Assembly (NCBI GenBank): GCA_011319805.1
Contig: SJRY01000004.1
Location: forward strand, 1 to 64,000
DNA from: Macrocybe gigantea
Lineage: Eukaryota > Basidiomycota > Agaricomycetes > Agaricales > Callistosporiaceae
DNA: 64,000 bases
Direction: 5' to 3'
In this document: positions 1 to 10,935 of the stretch, piece by piece
Position numbering within the stretch: the stretch's first letter is position 1
Layout: every line of letters starts with the position of its first letter
The notes under the pieces: generated by a model
Told to the model about the DNA's origin: nothing
Databases searched by the model: none
The model's input: only the letters and a program-made list of their open reading frames with translations
Position numbers and translations under genes: made by a program

Positions 1-2120
1 CAAACGGTGTGCGGAGCGTGGAAACCACAATTCCATTGGTATTGCATCGTGGCGTGCCTCAATCTTCCAGAAACCCTCCGATATGAGCCGGAGAACCTCT
101 ACCTTGCAGCCATTATCCCTGGGCCTCAGGAACCTCAAGCGAGGAGCTTGCTCATTTTATCCGACCTATTATTGATGAGTTTCAAGTTGGATGGAAACCT
201 GGCTTTCATGTGTCTCGCACTGCATCATCCCCGAATGACGGACAAGACGTAAACGTTGCCATCGTCCTCTCCCTCAATGATCTTCCGCCGCTCGCAAAAT
301 TTCCAGTTCAGCGGGTCATGGATCTCATTTCCTTTGTACGCGATGCAAGTTACATGGCCGTGCTAATCTTTACAATATCGACATCGAAAACTGGGCCCTC
401 CATGATACGGCAGAACTGCGGCGAAAGGCGGAAGAATGGCGCGATGCTACTACCCTTCAGGAAAGAAAAACTATTTTCGATTCATGTGGAGTGCGTTGGT
501 CGGAATTTTGGAGGCTATCCTACTGGAATCCATCACAAATGCTTGTCGTTGACCCCATGCATTGTCTTCTTGAGGGACTGGTGCATTATCACTGCCGATA
601 CGTTCCTGGGAATCGATGCGGCGCAAGCCAGAGCTCCATGCCCTCCATCACCAGCATTTTCGCATCCTTGGGTTGAATACACTCCTTACGTACCTGCAGA
701 TTATTACGTTCGGAACGATGCAGAGATCAAGCAAGTCAAAGAAATCCATCAGATTCTAATGCTTCCAATTAATGCTGGCCCCGAAACACTTGATGAAAAA
801 CATCTCCTGAAGAAATTGATTGGCAAGAACAAGATGCCGCTCAAATTTGTATGCTATACCCTCGAACTGCTCAACGATGCAAATTTGCCTGACGGTGCGT
901 CAGTGTCCTCGATGACGAAGCAAGATTTTGGGGAAATGTTGGTTAAATGGGTAAGCCAGGTGATCCAGTAAACGTACCATACCTGATATTTTACTTAGCG
1001 GCTCTCTATGCCATTGTCGACCAACACTAGCACAATCCGAATCTGTACGCCTGACACAATTGCATACATTCAAAGCATCATAAAAAATACCACAACTCCA
1101 TCTTGGATCAACTCCGTACCTAAGAACTACGGTGAAGCGAACGCCGGATCCATCAAAGCCGACGAGTGGCGCATCCTTTCTACATCTATCTTCCGATCGT
1201 GTTCATTACTCTTTGGGGCGACGGCACAGCTTATCCGCTAGTGCAGGACAATCCCTTGATCAAGATTCTTGACCATACGATGGCGCTTTTCCAGGCTGTA
1301 ACTCTCATATGTCGTGATGCTATGACCATAGATCGCGCAACAAAGTACCGCGATCTTGTAAAATGCTGGATAAGGGATCTCGAACACTTGCATCCCCATA
1401 CGTTAAAACATAGGAAGAGAGCCAATCTCCACGCCTCTTTACATCTATATGACTTTGCCCTCCTCTATGGCTCTGTAAGATCCTGGTGGTGTTTCCCCTT
1501 TGAACGTTTGATCGGGCACCTCGAGAAGATCAATACAAATGACCTCATTGGTGGTCAGTGATTTACGGTCTATTTCTTAGTATCAAACTAACGCTGGGAT
1601 GTAGGTCCGTTGGAACAGACCATTCTTCAATCCTTCACAAGGAGTGCGAATCTGAGGTGGTGGTTACACCGCGAGGACTGCCCAGAAGCTCTTCGGCAGT
1701 TCAAGAAGCTCTTTGACAAGGCTTTTTCCCGACGTTTGCCAGAAACCTCGGGTAGATTCTGTGAGCAACCAACTGAAGTGGCGCATTTCCTTTACAATGG
1801 CGTTCATTACTCGCGCTCTACCACCCATCTCGGCAATAGCTTGGTGTTATATTATCCTTCACACTCGTCATCTGTACCTATTGCGGGGAGCATTCAGAAG
1901 ATAATGCTGCACGGGAAATGTCCTCGATTCTCCATTAGGCGGCAAAGAATACTTCCCTCCACAATGACAGACCCTTTCGCTCGTTATCCTTACTTTCCTG
2001 CCCGAGTTTATTCCTCGAAGCTGGACGATGGCCCATTAGATCAGGTTCCAATCGCCTCTATAGTTTCTCATGTCGCACGACTTGTCTTTTCATCTGATCG
2101 GGCTGTGATTCTTAATCTCT
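1..2120 (+). mobile_element. Degenerate Tnp2/CACTA-type transposase-like gene, 5' truncated by the window edge
   Basis: Several frames together read like the Tnp2-associated protein common in Agaricomycete genomes. In order, the pieces are: LNLPETLRYEPENLYLA followed by IIPGPQEPQ near 60-140; HFIRPIIDEFQVGWKPGF near 150-205; RWSEFWRLSYW and VDPMHCLLEGLVHYH near 495-590; PSWINSVPKNYGEAN near 1100-1150; SWWCFPFERLIGHLEKI near 1480-1530; EQTILQSFTRSANLRWW near 1612-1660; and THLGNSLVLYYPSHSS near 1830-1870. These blocks lie in different frames. Some switches could be introns (for example the gtaagt to ttcag segment at about 2126-2190), but others look like frameshifts, so the copy is probably inactive. 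No terminal inverted repeats or CACTA ends are visible in the window, so the element boundary is not defined. Confidence 0.75.
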
Positions 2121-2699
2121 CTCGAGTAAGTCTCCTCATTTGGCTGTGTCTAGAATCAGTTACTTACTCAGTCTACTTCGTTGCTTTCAGGCCTAAAAAT
2201 TATGTTTCAAATGCCACAATTAACCTAGCATCTATGCGACAAATTACCATACCTCAGTGGCCTGACATCGAACTGTTCACGTCAGCGCTTCCCTTCAGAG
2301 GAAGCGCGGAGATTCCGGTCACGTTGCAGCCTGCAGCAATGACATTAAATATTCCGTCACCTCTATACTCATCATGTACCATTGTTCTATATATACGCTG
2401 CCTATGTGTGCATTACGATGCAAATTGTGCTGTAAACGACGAACAGAGCGTCACAGCTTGCCGACGTTCCAATCAAACACCAACAAATAACATCAAGCTC
2501 GTAGTACAAACATCGTCAGTGCCAGTTCATGCACTGACTTCCACATCCATCTACTGTACGATGCTTGCGTCGTGCAGAAGATATCTGTGCTTTTCTTCGG
2601 TAGCTTATCCTGGTACCGGAATCCTGTCCTTGGTCTGGTTGCGATGACGGCGAAGAATTATTGTACGTTGCATTGTGGTCTCTTTGTCTGCTATAGTAC

Positions 2700-2850
2700 T
2701 CATCGCTTGTGGCCAGCTCGACACTGGCCAGTGCTTTGCGCCGTCCAGTGTCTCCTCACTACATATTCTCCTCTTATCCGACGGCTTCTACATCGTCCGT
2801 CCCGTTGCTGAAGGGGATACTATACGTCTTCACTCTTGGTTACCATGTCT
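2700..2850 (+). repeat. Hairpin-bearing repeat, copy 1
   Basis: This stretch holds a motif beginning GACACTGGCCAGTGCTTTG and closing with CCAGTGTC about 25 nt later, so GACACTGG and CCAGTGTC can pair as a stem. About 80-130 nt downstream is GGGGATACTATACGT. The same start and end motifs recur at about 4157-4320. The two copies flank the decayed coiled-coil gene. The repeat class is unknown to me; it may be a terminal part of a non-autonomous element. Confidence 0.5.
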
Positions 2851-4135
2851 TTTCCTGCCTACGATGACGATTTGAACTCGATAGAAGCTATTCCCTATTC
2901 TGGGATCCGAACATGATGAGGAGTGATGACAATGTTGTCATTCCTGACAATGAGGATGTCGTAGGTTTCTATTCCTTACGGACTGTCCGACGCATGGTGG
3001 TGCCTTCTGACATACTCCTACAAACAGGTCCGAATTCCTGTCATACCATCGTTCAGGAGGAGAGGCCGCCGATGATAACTCGGACGACTATGACGGTCAA
3101 ACAGGGCAAGGGCATCGACGACATGTATGTTAGTGAGCTTTTGCTGGCGTCACGCCGCGGCCAAGAATTGCAGCCAATAGGCCTCGTGCTTCTCATCCAT
3201 TGGCGCAAACGATGGTTCCTTCTCCTGGCACGTCAGATTCAGGATCTTCTCCAGATCCAGGGGACGCTGCTCAACAGACACGCATGCAGTGAACCACGCC
3301 TAACAATCTTTCGCCATACGATGGTGCCGCTGATCGCGCGTCATTTGTCTCCACTGCGTCCTCGCACGACCTGATGACTCACCACCGTGAACACGTCGCT
3401 CGACCCCGCCATGGGGTTTGGTGCAGGGACACTCGGACATGGCGTGGGCCGCTTCAATGCTGGAAGGCTCAACAATTACCTGCACGGCTTGAACCGGCGA
3501 CTTCAAGAGGCGAATGAGATTCTGTTGGAATGGTTGCGCAAGCTAGAAGAGGAGAAGAAGGCTAATACCATGGCCAGCACGCCTTCGGTTTCAAGCAATC
3601 AGAGTGTTAGGCGGTTGAGTGGTGGCTCGAATAGGTGTGTCAGTGTTGGAGGAACGGCACTAGGTAATGTGGGGGAGGACGTCGGAGGCGAAAAATGGGT
3701 CGAAGAAAAGGCGAGCCTAGAGGAAATGTTGGACCACGTCAAGGAAGAACTCGCCAAGTGTTCCCGGGACAGAGAAGATGCAGAAGATGCCCTTCGGAAA
3801 GAGAAAGACGAGAGGGCAAGAGACAAGGAACGGTGGAAAGATCGCATGGCAGAGGTCGAGCAGGGTGTCAGCGCGATCATTAAGGAGTTGGAGAATAAGG
3901 CTGAGGCGGCGGAGAGGAAGGCGAAAGACTCCGACTCGACAGCTCGCGCTGCATCAGGGAGGTCGAAGGGCAGGTGGAGGCGTTGGAGGAAGAGCGCGCG
4001 CTTGCTGTCGAGAGAGCTGACAAGGCCGAACAAGCTCTTGCGAGTGGAAAAGAGCTTGGAGAAGAGCTCAAGTCGTCCAATGAACGTATCACACAGCTGA
4101 TGGGCGATCTCAGGAAAGCAAGCTCGACTCTTTCT
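2846..4135 (+). pseudogene. Frameshifted coiled-coil protein gene remnant
   Basis: A protein beginning MSFPAYDDDLNSIEAIPYSG can be followed from 2846 through acidic low-complexity pieces, but the frame changes repeatedly (near 2905-2925 and 3000-3020). A longer open stretch starts near 3387 with a Gly/Asn-rich segment containing RLNNYLHGLNRRLQEANEIL. It continues as a charged coiled coil (EEMLDHVKEELAKCSRDRED onward) and jumps frame near 3940-3955 before resuming as EVEGQVEALEEERALAVERA. The coding signal ends abruptly at about 4135, where repeat copy 2 begins. Amphipathic heptads suggest a cytoskeletal or spindle-pole type protein, but I do not recognise the family. The broken frames and the missing C-terminus point to a pseudogene. 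Confidence 0.5.
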
Positions 4136-4139
4136 CAAG

Positions 4140-4335
4140 GATGGTGCCCACCACCGACATTGACACTGGCCAGTGCTTTGTGCTGTCCAGTGTCTCCGTC
4201 TCATCGGCAGTCTCATCTTCTCGCCAAGACATGGCCTCCACATCGTCCGCTCATGCAGTTCTTTTGTTTCTAAATGCCTCGAGGCATTCTGTTGTCAAAG
4301 GGGACACTATACGTATGTTTCAGTTCTAAGTCTTG
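4140..4335 (+). repeat. Hairpin-bearing repeat, copy 2
   Basis: Second copy of the repeat seen at 2700-2850. It shares GACACTGGCCAGTGCTTTG, the closing CCAGTGTCTCC and, about 140 nt further on, GGGGACACTATACGT. The middle parts of the two copies differ in length. It directly truncates the coiled-coil pseudogene. Confidence 0.5.
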
Positions 4336-5084
4336 TAGCCCCGCCGACTAACTATGTTTTGTAGAGATACAGAAATAGATGCTTATAGAGGATGACGACA
4401 TAATTTGGGCACAAGATATATACCCCGAACGGATGCAATTGGCCGCTCCTCACTCTCTGTTGTCTGTCTCATCGAAGCTCGCCTGCCCCAATGGTTTGCA
4501 TCATAGGACTTTCGATGGCACAATCCTCATCGCCCAGCCTCGTTCCTAGCATACATCAGTACATCCTTCTCCCTGCCTTCCCCGCTCACATTCTTCTCCG
4601 GACTGCCCTGCTAAAGCCATGCCTTCTGCATCTCTTTGCTGGCCTTATATATGCCTTTACCTCTCCGTTGGGATGGGGCGGCAGGTCCACATACCCTTCC
4701 CCCCTGTCTTACTCGTATCCACCTTCCTGTCTCCTTGCACGCGCCGTATCTGGGCATGAGCCTCTGCGCCCTTCCACTCCTCGTCTGTTCGACGCAATGT
4801 CTTCTCCGTCCTATGCGAGGCCACTCACATACTGCCGGTCGTTTTGCCTCCCTTTGGTGTGTGTCCCGATGCAGCCTTTCCAGCCCAACTTCCGCACCAG
4901 GCCAGTCCTTGCCTACGACTGGGGGCACAGGTCCACTGACAATGACTAGGTTTTCCTGGCGTACTGTGTGTAGTCAGCACGCTTCATCCACAGCAACGAG
5001 AGGCGGTCAGTAGCGGCGTGGCCCCGATCATGTAGTATCCAGTGAAAGGCATCCAGGCACTTGGTTTCATATCCGATGTGCCAC
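4336..5084. other. Non-coding or degraded stretch
   Basis: Open frames here are Pro/Ser/Leu-rich, overlap on both strands and show no recognisable domain or consistent intron structure. I see no supportable gene. Confidence 0.4.
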
Positions 5085-5450
5085 CTCCATAACGCATCCT
5101 AGTAGGCTACCAGTCATCGACTGAGGTCGGACTACGAACGGACGCCTCGGGCGACTTTTCCATTTCCATCCTCAACAGCATCCAGAATGCGAGCACAGCG
5201 GCCAAGGTCATATCCGTACAACCGAAACCGCGGCAACCCTTCGACTACGTGAAATTGTCCGAGTTCACAGGCCGTCAGCTGTCTGTGGCGACTCCCCTGT
5301 ACCTCGCGACGTTGGGCGGCGCTGGGGTCGTTCGCGCCCAAGAAGAGCTTTGATGCGCTGTTTGTCGGCCTAGGCCGGCGGGGACGAACCTGGGCGTACG
5401 GAACGATCATCACGATGCGGGAACTCTGAACGCCGAGGACATCGATCGAC
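5085..5450 (+). pseudogene. Fragment of an unknown protein, frameshifted
   Basis: One frame reads a convincing globular stretch (DASGDFSISILNSIQNAS, then PFDYVKLSEFTGRQLSVATP and YLATLGGAGVVR) and stops at about 5350. The message then continues in another frame as SFDALFVGLGRRGRTWAYG to about 5430. The change of frame inside an apparently conserved run suggests a broken gene. I do not recognise the family. It may be the 5' part of the Ser/Thr-rich locus that follows. Confidence 0.4.
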
Positions 5451-5453
5451 CGA

Positions 5454-6524
5454 TTGTTGAAGTTCATGTTTCCTGAGATGACAGGAACATTACGCGGGTG
5501 TACATCGTGTACATCCCTCCCTTTCTCACTTCCGATCCCAGTCGGGGGAGCGCCTAGCAACGATGGAAAGGGCCCTACGTCGAGCCCCGATGAGCCAGCA
5601 CCAACCGCCGCCCCTTCGAAACCGGCGAACAATGGCGGCGGCATCATACTCCCCGTTACTTCGGGCGTGTTGGGTATAACCTCAGTCCTGACAAACGTCC
5701 TTCCTTTGCCTACGGGTCTGTCCTCCATCGTGAGCAGTGTGCTTTCGCCTGTCATCCGCAGAAGACGAGGGATCCACGCCTGTCACAGGTGGTGAAGTTC
5801 GTCCCGATCTACGGAGCCAAGTTATCTTACATTGACTATCCATACAGGCACTCAAGAGAAGACGACAAGTTCTAATACAGCAGCTAATATCCCTTCTGAG
5901 CGTCGCCAGCGGAAACCGAGAAGCCCGAAAGTGAAGTTGCCCCACAACCTAAGGACACCGACGATAAAAGTGAGCGCCCAGCTTTTCGCGTTATTCTTGC
6001 TTTTGATTCCCAAAATCGTCAACGAAGCTTTGAAGGTAGTGGACGTCCGAACTACTGTGGCTCCGCGACCGACGATCGGACCAGCATCCTCAATTTCGCG
6101 CAATGTTGAACACTCAGAGCCAGCAACCGCCATACAGATATCAACCTCTGCGGCTTCCTCAGGTTCTACTGTTTTGGTGGAACCCACCTCGGCTCCGAGC
6201 ACCGCCGTGACTGCAACAAACGTGGGCTCTTTGACAAGCAGTTCTACGGATCCTCTGCCGAGCACCTCCGTCGTGTCCGACCTTCCCTCAGACAGCTCGC
6301 TCATTGTACCGCAACCAAGCTCAAGCCCAGTTGGAGGTGGTCCAGGACTCATCGGTCTCCCGCTCCCAACGATCCTTCCGACCATTCTCCCTTCGGTGGT
6401 ATTGCCGTTACCTTCTTTGCCCCTTCCTGAACTTCCTCCGTCTATTCTTCCTATTTCCAAGGCCGCCTCATTCGAGGAACCCGACACTACGGATGATAGC
6501 GCGCATACCTTGCTTGAGAGATGA
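5454..6524 (+). CDS. Ser/Thr/Pro-rich, mucin-like protein or fragment
   Basis: Two open blocks (5454-5795 and 5832-6524) are rich in Ser, Thr and Pro. They carry hydrophobic turns such as GIILPVTSGVLGITSVL and repeated short blocks of the LPLPSLPLPELPPSILP type, and end at a TGA after an acidic tail. This composition is usual for secreted or wall-bound fungal proteins. No start with a signal peptide was found, and a short intron between the blocks (about 5795-5830) is only presumed. A long antisense frame exists over the same DNA but has no domain signal. Function is unknown; it could be a remnant. Confidence 0.35.
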
Positions 6525-6559
6525 CTCCGATGCACTGTCAGCTGAAAGACGGAGGACAG

Positions 6560-7630
6560 CTCACTACGAAAGGTGACCGACCACGCATTCGTCCTCTTCA
6601 CGCACAAGGGGCACCTCTTTGCCCTTCTCCCACTCCACACCGTCCAGTTTGAGGATTCTGCGGATCACATGGCATATGATGTGCGCCCGCATGTCAAGTT
6701 CCATCCAAGCCTGCCCACAATGTCATGTTGCCCAAGTAGCACCGCGTAGCTCGTGCTAGCGCATGGCGAGAGCCAGCCTGTGCACGCGCCGTATGGGATC
6801 GGGTGATAGTACACGTGCGTCACAGCCACCGGAGCAGGGGAGAAATGATATAGACAAGTCCAGGTTTAGTTGTGCGTTTGCGGTGTCTGTTTGCCAGGGC
6901 AGAGACAGGTGCAAGCGACTTGCGGCGAGGTGCTCGCCTAGAGATTCAAACACGATGTCCGGAAGGTCGTAAGTGGAGCTCAGGAGACTGGCAACAACGC
7001 CACCGAGCCCGACCAGCCAGACGTCCGCAGGCAAAAGCTTACGCACATTTTGAGGGTAGAATTCAAAGCTTCTTCAGCACGAACAATTATCAGCAAATGT
7101 CCTAACAGGTGCTGCATTCTACAGGCAGACCCAGGCCTACTCCAATTCAAATCTCCTCCAGTCGGCGGCATCGTTTCTGGACGCTCAATCTCTTTTTTTC
7201 CTGCCAATGCCCTCCATTCCTGTAGCATATTGCATCCGTCACGTCGTCGTCGAAGACATGCATTGTGATAAATGCATGTCCCTTGCGAAAGCCCCTCCAA
7301 GTCCAATGTTTCAGCGGTTCCTTCCAGGATTTGTGAAGTGCTCCCCTGCCAACAGCATTAGCGAAAGAAAAAAAGAAGAAAACGAATACGGCGCAGATGA
7401 AGCCGTCTCACATCAAGACCCAATGAAACTTGAATCTCCCTAACCATCGCAAAGTTTTTGGTTCCAATGCTGCCAATGCCTCCCTGAACGCGTTCGCAGC
7501 GCGCCTGCGTTCCTGGCTCTTTGGGGACGACTCAACGAGATAAAGGAGTGGTGCAACGATGGGGACTGAAGGCGACATTTTTTCGACGCGAGCGATGGAC
7601 AACGAGGTGCGACAGTTGGGATCTGACAAA
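6560..7630 (-). pseudogene. Decayed reverse-strand gene, unknown product
   Basis: On the reverse strand several stretches read like real protein but in different frames: a start-like block at 7629-7408, a block near 7330-7150 containing HAFITMHVFDDDVTDAIC, a block at 7046-6756 with SLLSSTYDLPDIVFESLGE, and a tail near 6700-6570 with HIICHVIRRILKLDGVEWEK. One GT-AG junction (about 7425 to 7345) is plausible. The remaining frame changes are not explained by introns. No family was recognised. Confidence 0.3.
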
Positions 7631-7959
7631 CGAGGATGGGATACTGGAGCTCAGGATTGAAGGTGAGAGGCTGTTGCGAGCGGCGTCGAAGTTTACGCGC
7701 GAACGTTGTTGCACACAACACGTCAATACGTTACGGGCTGCCGCGAGAACTCATGAGCTCCTGTGGTGTCGATAAACAGGTCACTCATCCAGGTCGCTCA
7801 AAGAATGCTGCAGGACTATTTACACCCTTCCCAAATCTACTCCCACCGTTTTTCTTTCGCTGTCTTGATTTTATGGTCTTCCCTGGTGAAGACTGGACAG
7901 TGGACGCTCTGTCGACGCTTTGCATCTGCTCATCGTACGCTCATCGTACGATCCATTTC

Positions 7960-8340
7960 AGTTCTACCGAAACTATCATTTTCGGTATTTCATTTCAGTA
8001 TGACAAAATTGGAATCCGACTTTTTTGTTTTCCTACCAATCGAAATTTCTACCGTATTTATTAGATTTCGTATGAATTTATAACAAGTTTAATTCATGCT
8101 TTTCAGCTGAACCGAAAACTGAGTCTAATCGGAAAAATTAACAAATGATTTCTGAAACATTGATTTTTCGTATTTAAGGTTCATTTTCGTGAAGTCCGAA
8201 AACAATTCTTATATTACAGATTTCGCCATACTTTTCAGCGGATCCGAAATTTTCTATTTCATTATTAATATTAGTTCAACTAATTTGTGTCCGGAAACTA
8301 TATAATTAAGTGAAGTTTTCAGATCATCTGAAAACGTGAA
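7960..8340. repeat. AT-rich patch with recurring CCGAAA / TTTTCGG words
   Basis: Base composition drops sharply to AT-rich, and short words such as TCCGAAAA, CGAAATTT, TTTTCGG and TTTTCAG recur in both orientations. There is no open frame of note. It resembles the decayed interior or terminus of a transposable element, but no target-site duplication or terminal repeat could be delimited. Confidence 0.35.
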
Positions 8341-9480
8341 CTTTCCGGTGTGCTTGTTCGACATTTATCCATTCGCCGTGTGCATCCGCACAGCCCGGAG
8401 GGGGTAATAGAGATGACGCTTTCAGTGATTCCAGGAACGATGTCAAGAAAGGTGTTCTCTAGCTTGCTCGACGGCCCCACGTTTCTTCCCCTGTGTTATC
8501 GTGACATTGGGATCAGGATTGAACTCGGACAATACGAAATTGCATACGGCGTCATTGGAGTACTCTTTCGTGGTAATAAAATAACGAGCCCTCTTGGAGC
8601 CCTCGAGAAGTTCTCGATATTGAAATTCGGGATCATCCGAATTACAGCTTGATGGCGATGGCTATTGTGTGTGTTGTGGAGCCGTGTTCGTCGCTCTTGC
8701 TACACACCGGAGAGGTCGCAAATTCTGCTGCACTCAAAACCTGATGCATGATAGCCGTCCAAAAGAATTAGTGTTGGGTCCGCACATCAAATGTTTAATC
8801 TAAATGGTCAGACCTTCTATTGTGTCTGTGAGGTTTCCAGAATAACTCCACTTCCATACGGTGTTCGACCATCTCCGGTGAGGGTGTACACTGGCGCTCC
8901 TGCATATTTTCGTTCCGTCCAAGAACGTGTGCGACCAACTCTGCGGTCACGTGCCTTCAGCCTATACAGTTCTTGTGAAGCATTGCTACTACAACGGCTT
9001 TTGATTCAATGGACTAGACCTTATTTCCTCAGCTACCGTTTCTGGCATACGAAAAACGCGGTCAATTCTGAGCTCTGATCATTTGGAAGTCTGCCCGTAC
9101 TAGACAGACGGAGTGCTTGGCCCGCTGAAACACCAACGCAGCTATACTTCTCTCTTCTTTTCACTGAGTAACGTTAATTTCTTTAAATTCCTGATGCGGA
9201 ACCGGAACATTGATATCTTATTCGAAGAAAACCGTGGAATAACCTGCACGCGCTAGACACGTCCACAATGCTTGCGGCAGCGCTTCTAGCGTTCTTTCAG
9301 TATCTATCTACGGTTAGTGCATGACTCCTCGTTTCATGATCGTCGGCACGGAGTACGGAAACATAGCGCTCCAAGCTACTCCCTAAATCCCCAAATATAA
9401 CGTGGCCAAACTGGGCATTCCTGCAGAGATAAAAGGTCCAGTTTCTGGCGGTCTTACTCTCTCAACAACCCACAATTTCG
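8341..9480. other. Intergenic region upstream of the thaumatin gene
   Basis: Two short open frames occur (about 8350-8652 and 8791-9078), but neither has a signal peptide, domain or intron pattern that supports a gene. A TATA-like GATAAAAG lies near 9427, about 55 nt before the thaumatin start codon. Confidence 0.4.
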
Positions 9481-9484
9481 AGCA

Positions 9485-10935
9485 ATGGTGTCGTTCTCTA
9501 CTTCTCTCAAACTCGCAGTTGTCGCGCTCCTCGCGAATGACGCCCTCGCACGGAGGTTTACTGTGAAGAACAATTGCCGCTTCACGATCTGGTAAGTCTG
9601 ACATGAACTCAGTTGCATCAATACTGAGCTTTTGACTGTGTACATATCCTTCTTCAGGCCGGCAGTGAGTATGTAGTGATATTCACGTTCGACTTTAACG
9701 TTATCTTCTAGATTTTCACTGGTAATCCCGCCCATGGCACTCCGAGCAGATCGAATGGGTAAGCACCGAGTATCTGCCTTTCAACGCTCATCAGCAATGC
9801 TTATACCTTGTCACCGTGGCCCGCAGCTGGGAAGCCCGTCCGGGCTCCTCTGTGTCCTTCACTGTTCCGGAGTCTTGGACCGCCGGCCGTATCTGGGTAA
9901 ATGCCCTCGCTTCCTTAACTGAGCCTCGTATCGAGCGAGCTGCTGAATCCGATTTCGACAGGGCCGCACCGGCTGCAACTTCTCTGGCAACTCTGGTCCT
10001 ACGAGCTGCCACACCGGCGGGTGCAACGGTGGACTCGTGTGCGACGCGCGTACCGGAGGCGTAAGCCCATGTTGCCTGCGCATGACGTTGCACGGCCTTC
10101 TGATCTTGTGCTCGTGGCTCTTCAGGGCGTTCCCCCCGTGACCCTCGCTGAATTCACTCTCGGACAAACGGTGCTGACAACTATGATGGTATGCTTTTAT
10201 GTTCCGCATATACTGCTGTCGCATCATTCTCTGACACATTTTTCCTTCTGCGTGCTCGTTCCAGTGTCGCTCGTCGACGGCTTCAACCTCCCGATGGCGA
10301 TCACTAATTCGGCTGGTTGCTTCGCGCCCGACTGCAGGGCAGATCTTAATGCAAACTGTGAGTTTCAGACTGCCCGGTTCCATGTCTATCCGACCCGGGG
10401 TTCTGATCGACCATCTCCATACTTCCATTGAATCATTCGACATGATCTCAAAAGGCCCTGCACGCCTTCAGTTGAGGAATGGCGGCCGAACCATCGGATG
10501 CAAGTCGGCCTGCATTGCGAACCTCGATGGACGTCCTCGTGAGTTCCCAAAGGAATTCTCCTTTCTCTTTCGGTATCTCTGAACCTGACACGAACCTGCC
10601 CAACTTTGCAGAGGACTCGGCCAACTGCTGCACGGGCTCGCACAACCAGCCAGGCACTTGCCCTCCCTCGGGTGTCCAGTACTACTCCTACTTCAGTAAG
10701 TGTCCAGCTCTCTTTCGTCTGTTTTGCTCTCTTCTGCCCCCGTTTTATCCGCATCTGCACCCCGATCTCCGCTTTCATTTTTTTTTTGCCACTGAACTAA
10801 GCACTAAACACTCGAACAACAGAGAACGCTTGCAGGAACACCTACGTATACGCGTACGACGAGTCTAGCCACACCGCGCTCTGGACCTGCCCGAGCGGCA
10901 GGAAGGCCGACTACACCATCACGTTCTGTCCTTGA
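9485..10935 (+). CDS. Thaumatin-like secreted protein (one frameshift)
   Basis: Ten exons: 9485-9591, 9658-9664, 9712-9758, 9827-9896, 9962-10060, 10126-10188, 10265-10357, 10455-10538, 10612-10695 and 10823-10935. The start codon opens a signal peptide that ends near ALARRFTV. Family landmarks are NNCRFTIWPAIFTG, PPVTLAEFTL, DNYDVSLVDGFNLP, CCTGSHNQPGTCPPS and a C-terminal TFCP. The spliced product has 16 cysteines, the usual thaumatin count (eight disulfides), and should be about 255 residues. Exon 2 is only 7 nt. The exon sum is 767 nt, one short of a multiple of three: the frame of PPVTLAEFTLG does not join that of DNYDVSL, so one base is missing near 10165-10172 (ACGGTGCTGAC where ACGGGTGCTGAC would restore it). 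Fungal members are secreted and some act on beta-1,3-glucan; activity here is inferred only. Confidence 0.88.

Noticed and set aside
5132..5755. Reverse-strand open frame of 207 codons
   Set aside because: The forward strand has more protein-like sequence (SISILNSIQNAS, YLATLGGAG); the antisense shows no family features.
5852..6640. Reverse-strand open frame of 262 codons
   Set aside because: It lies opposite a Ser/Thr/Pro-rich frame; its Gly/Glu/Val-rich composition is what the antisense of such DNA gives, with no domain or signal peptide.
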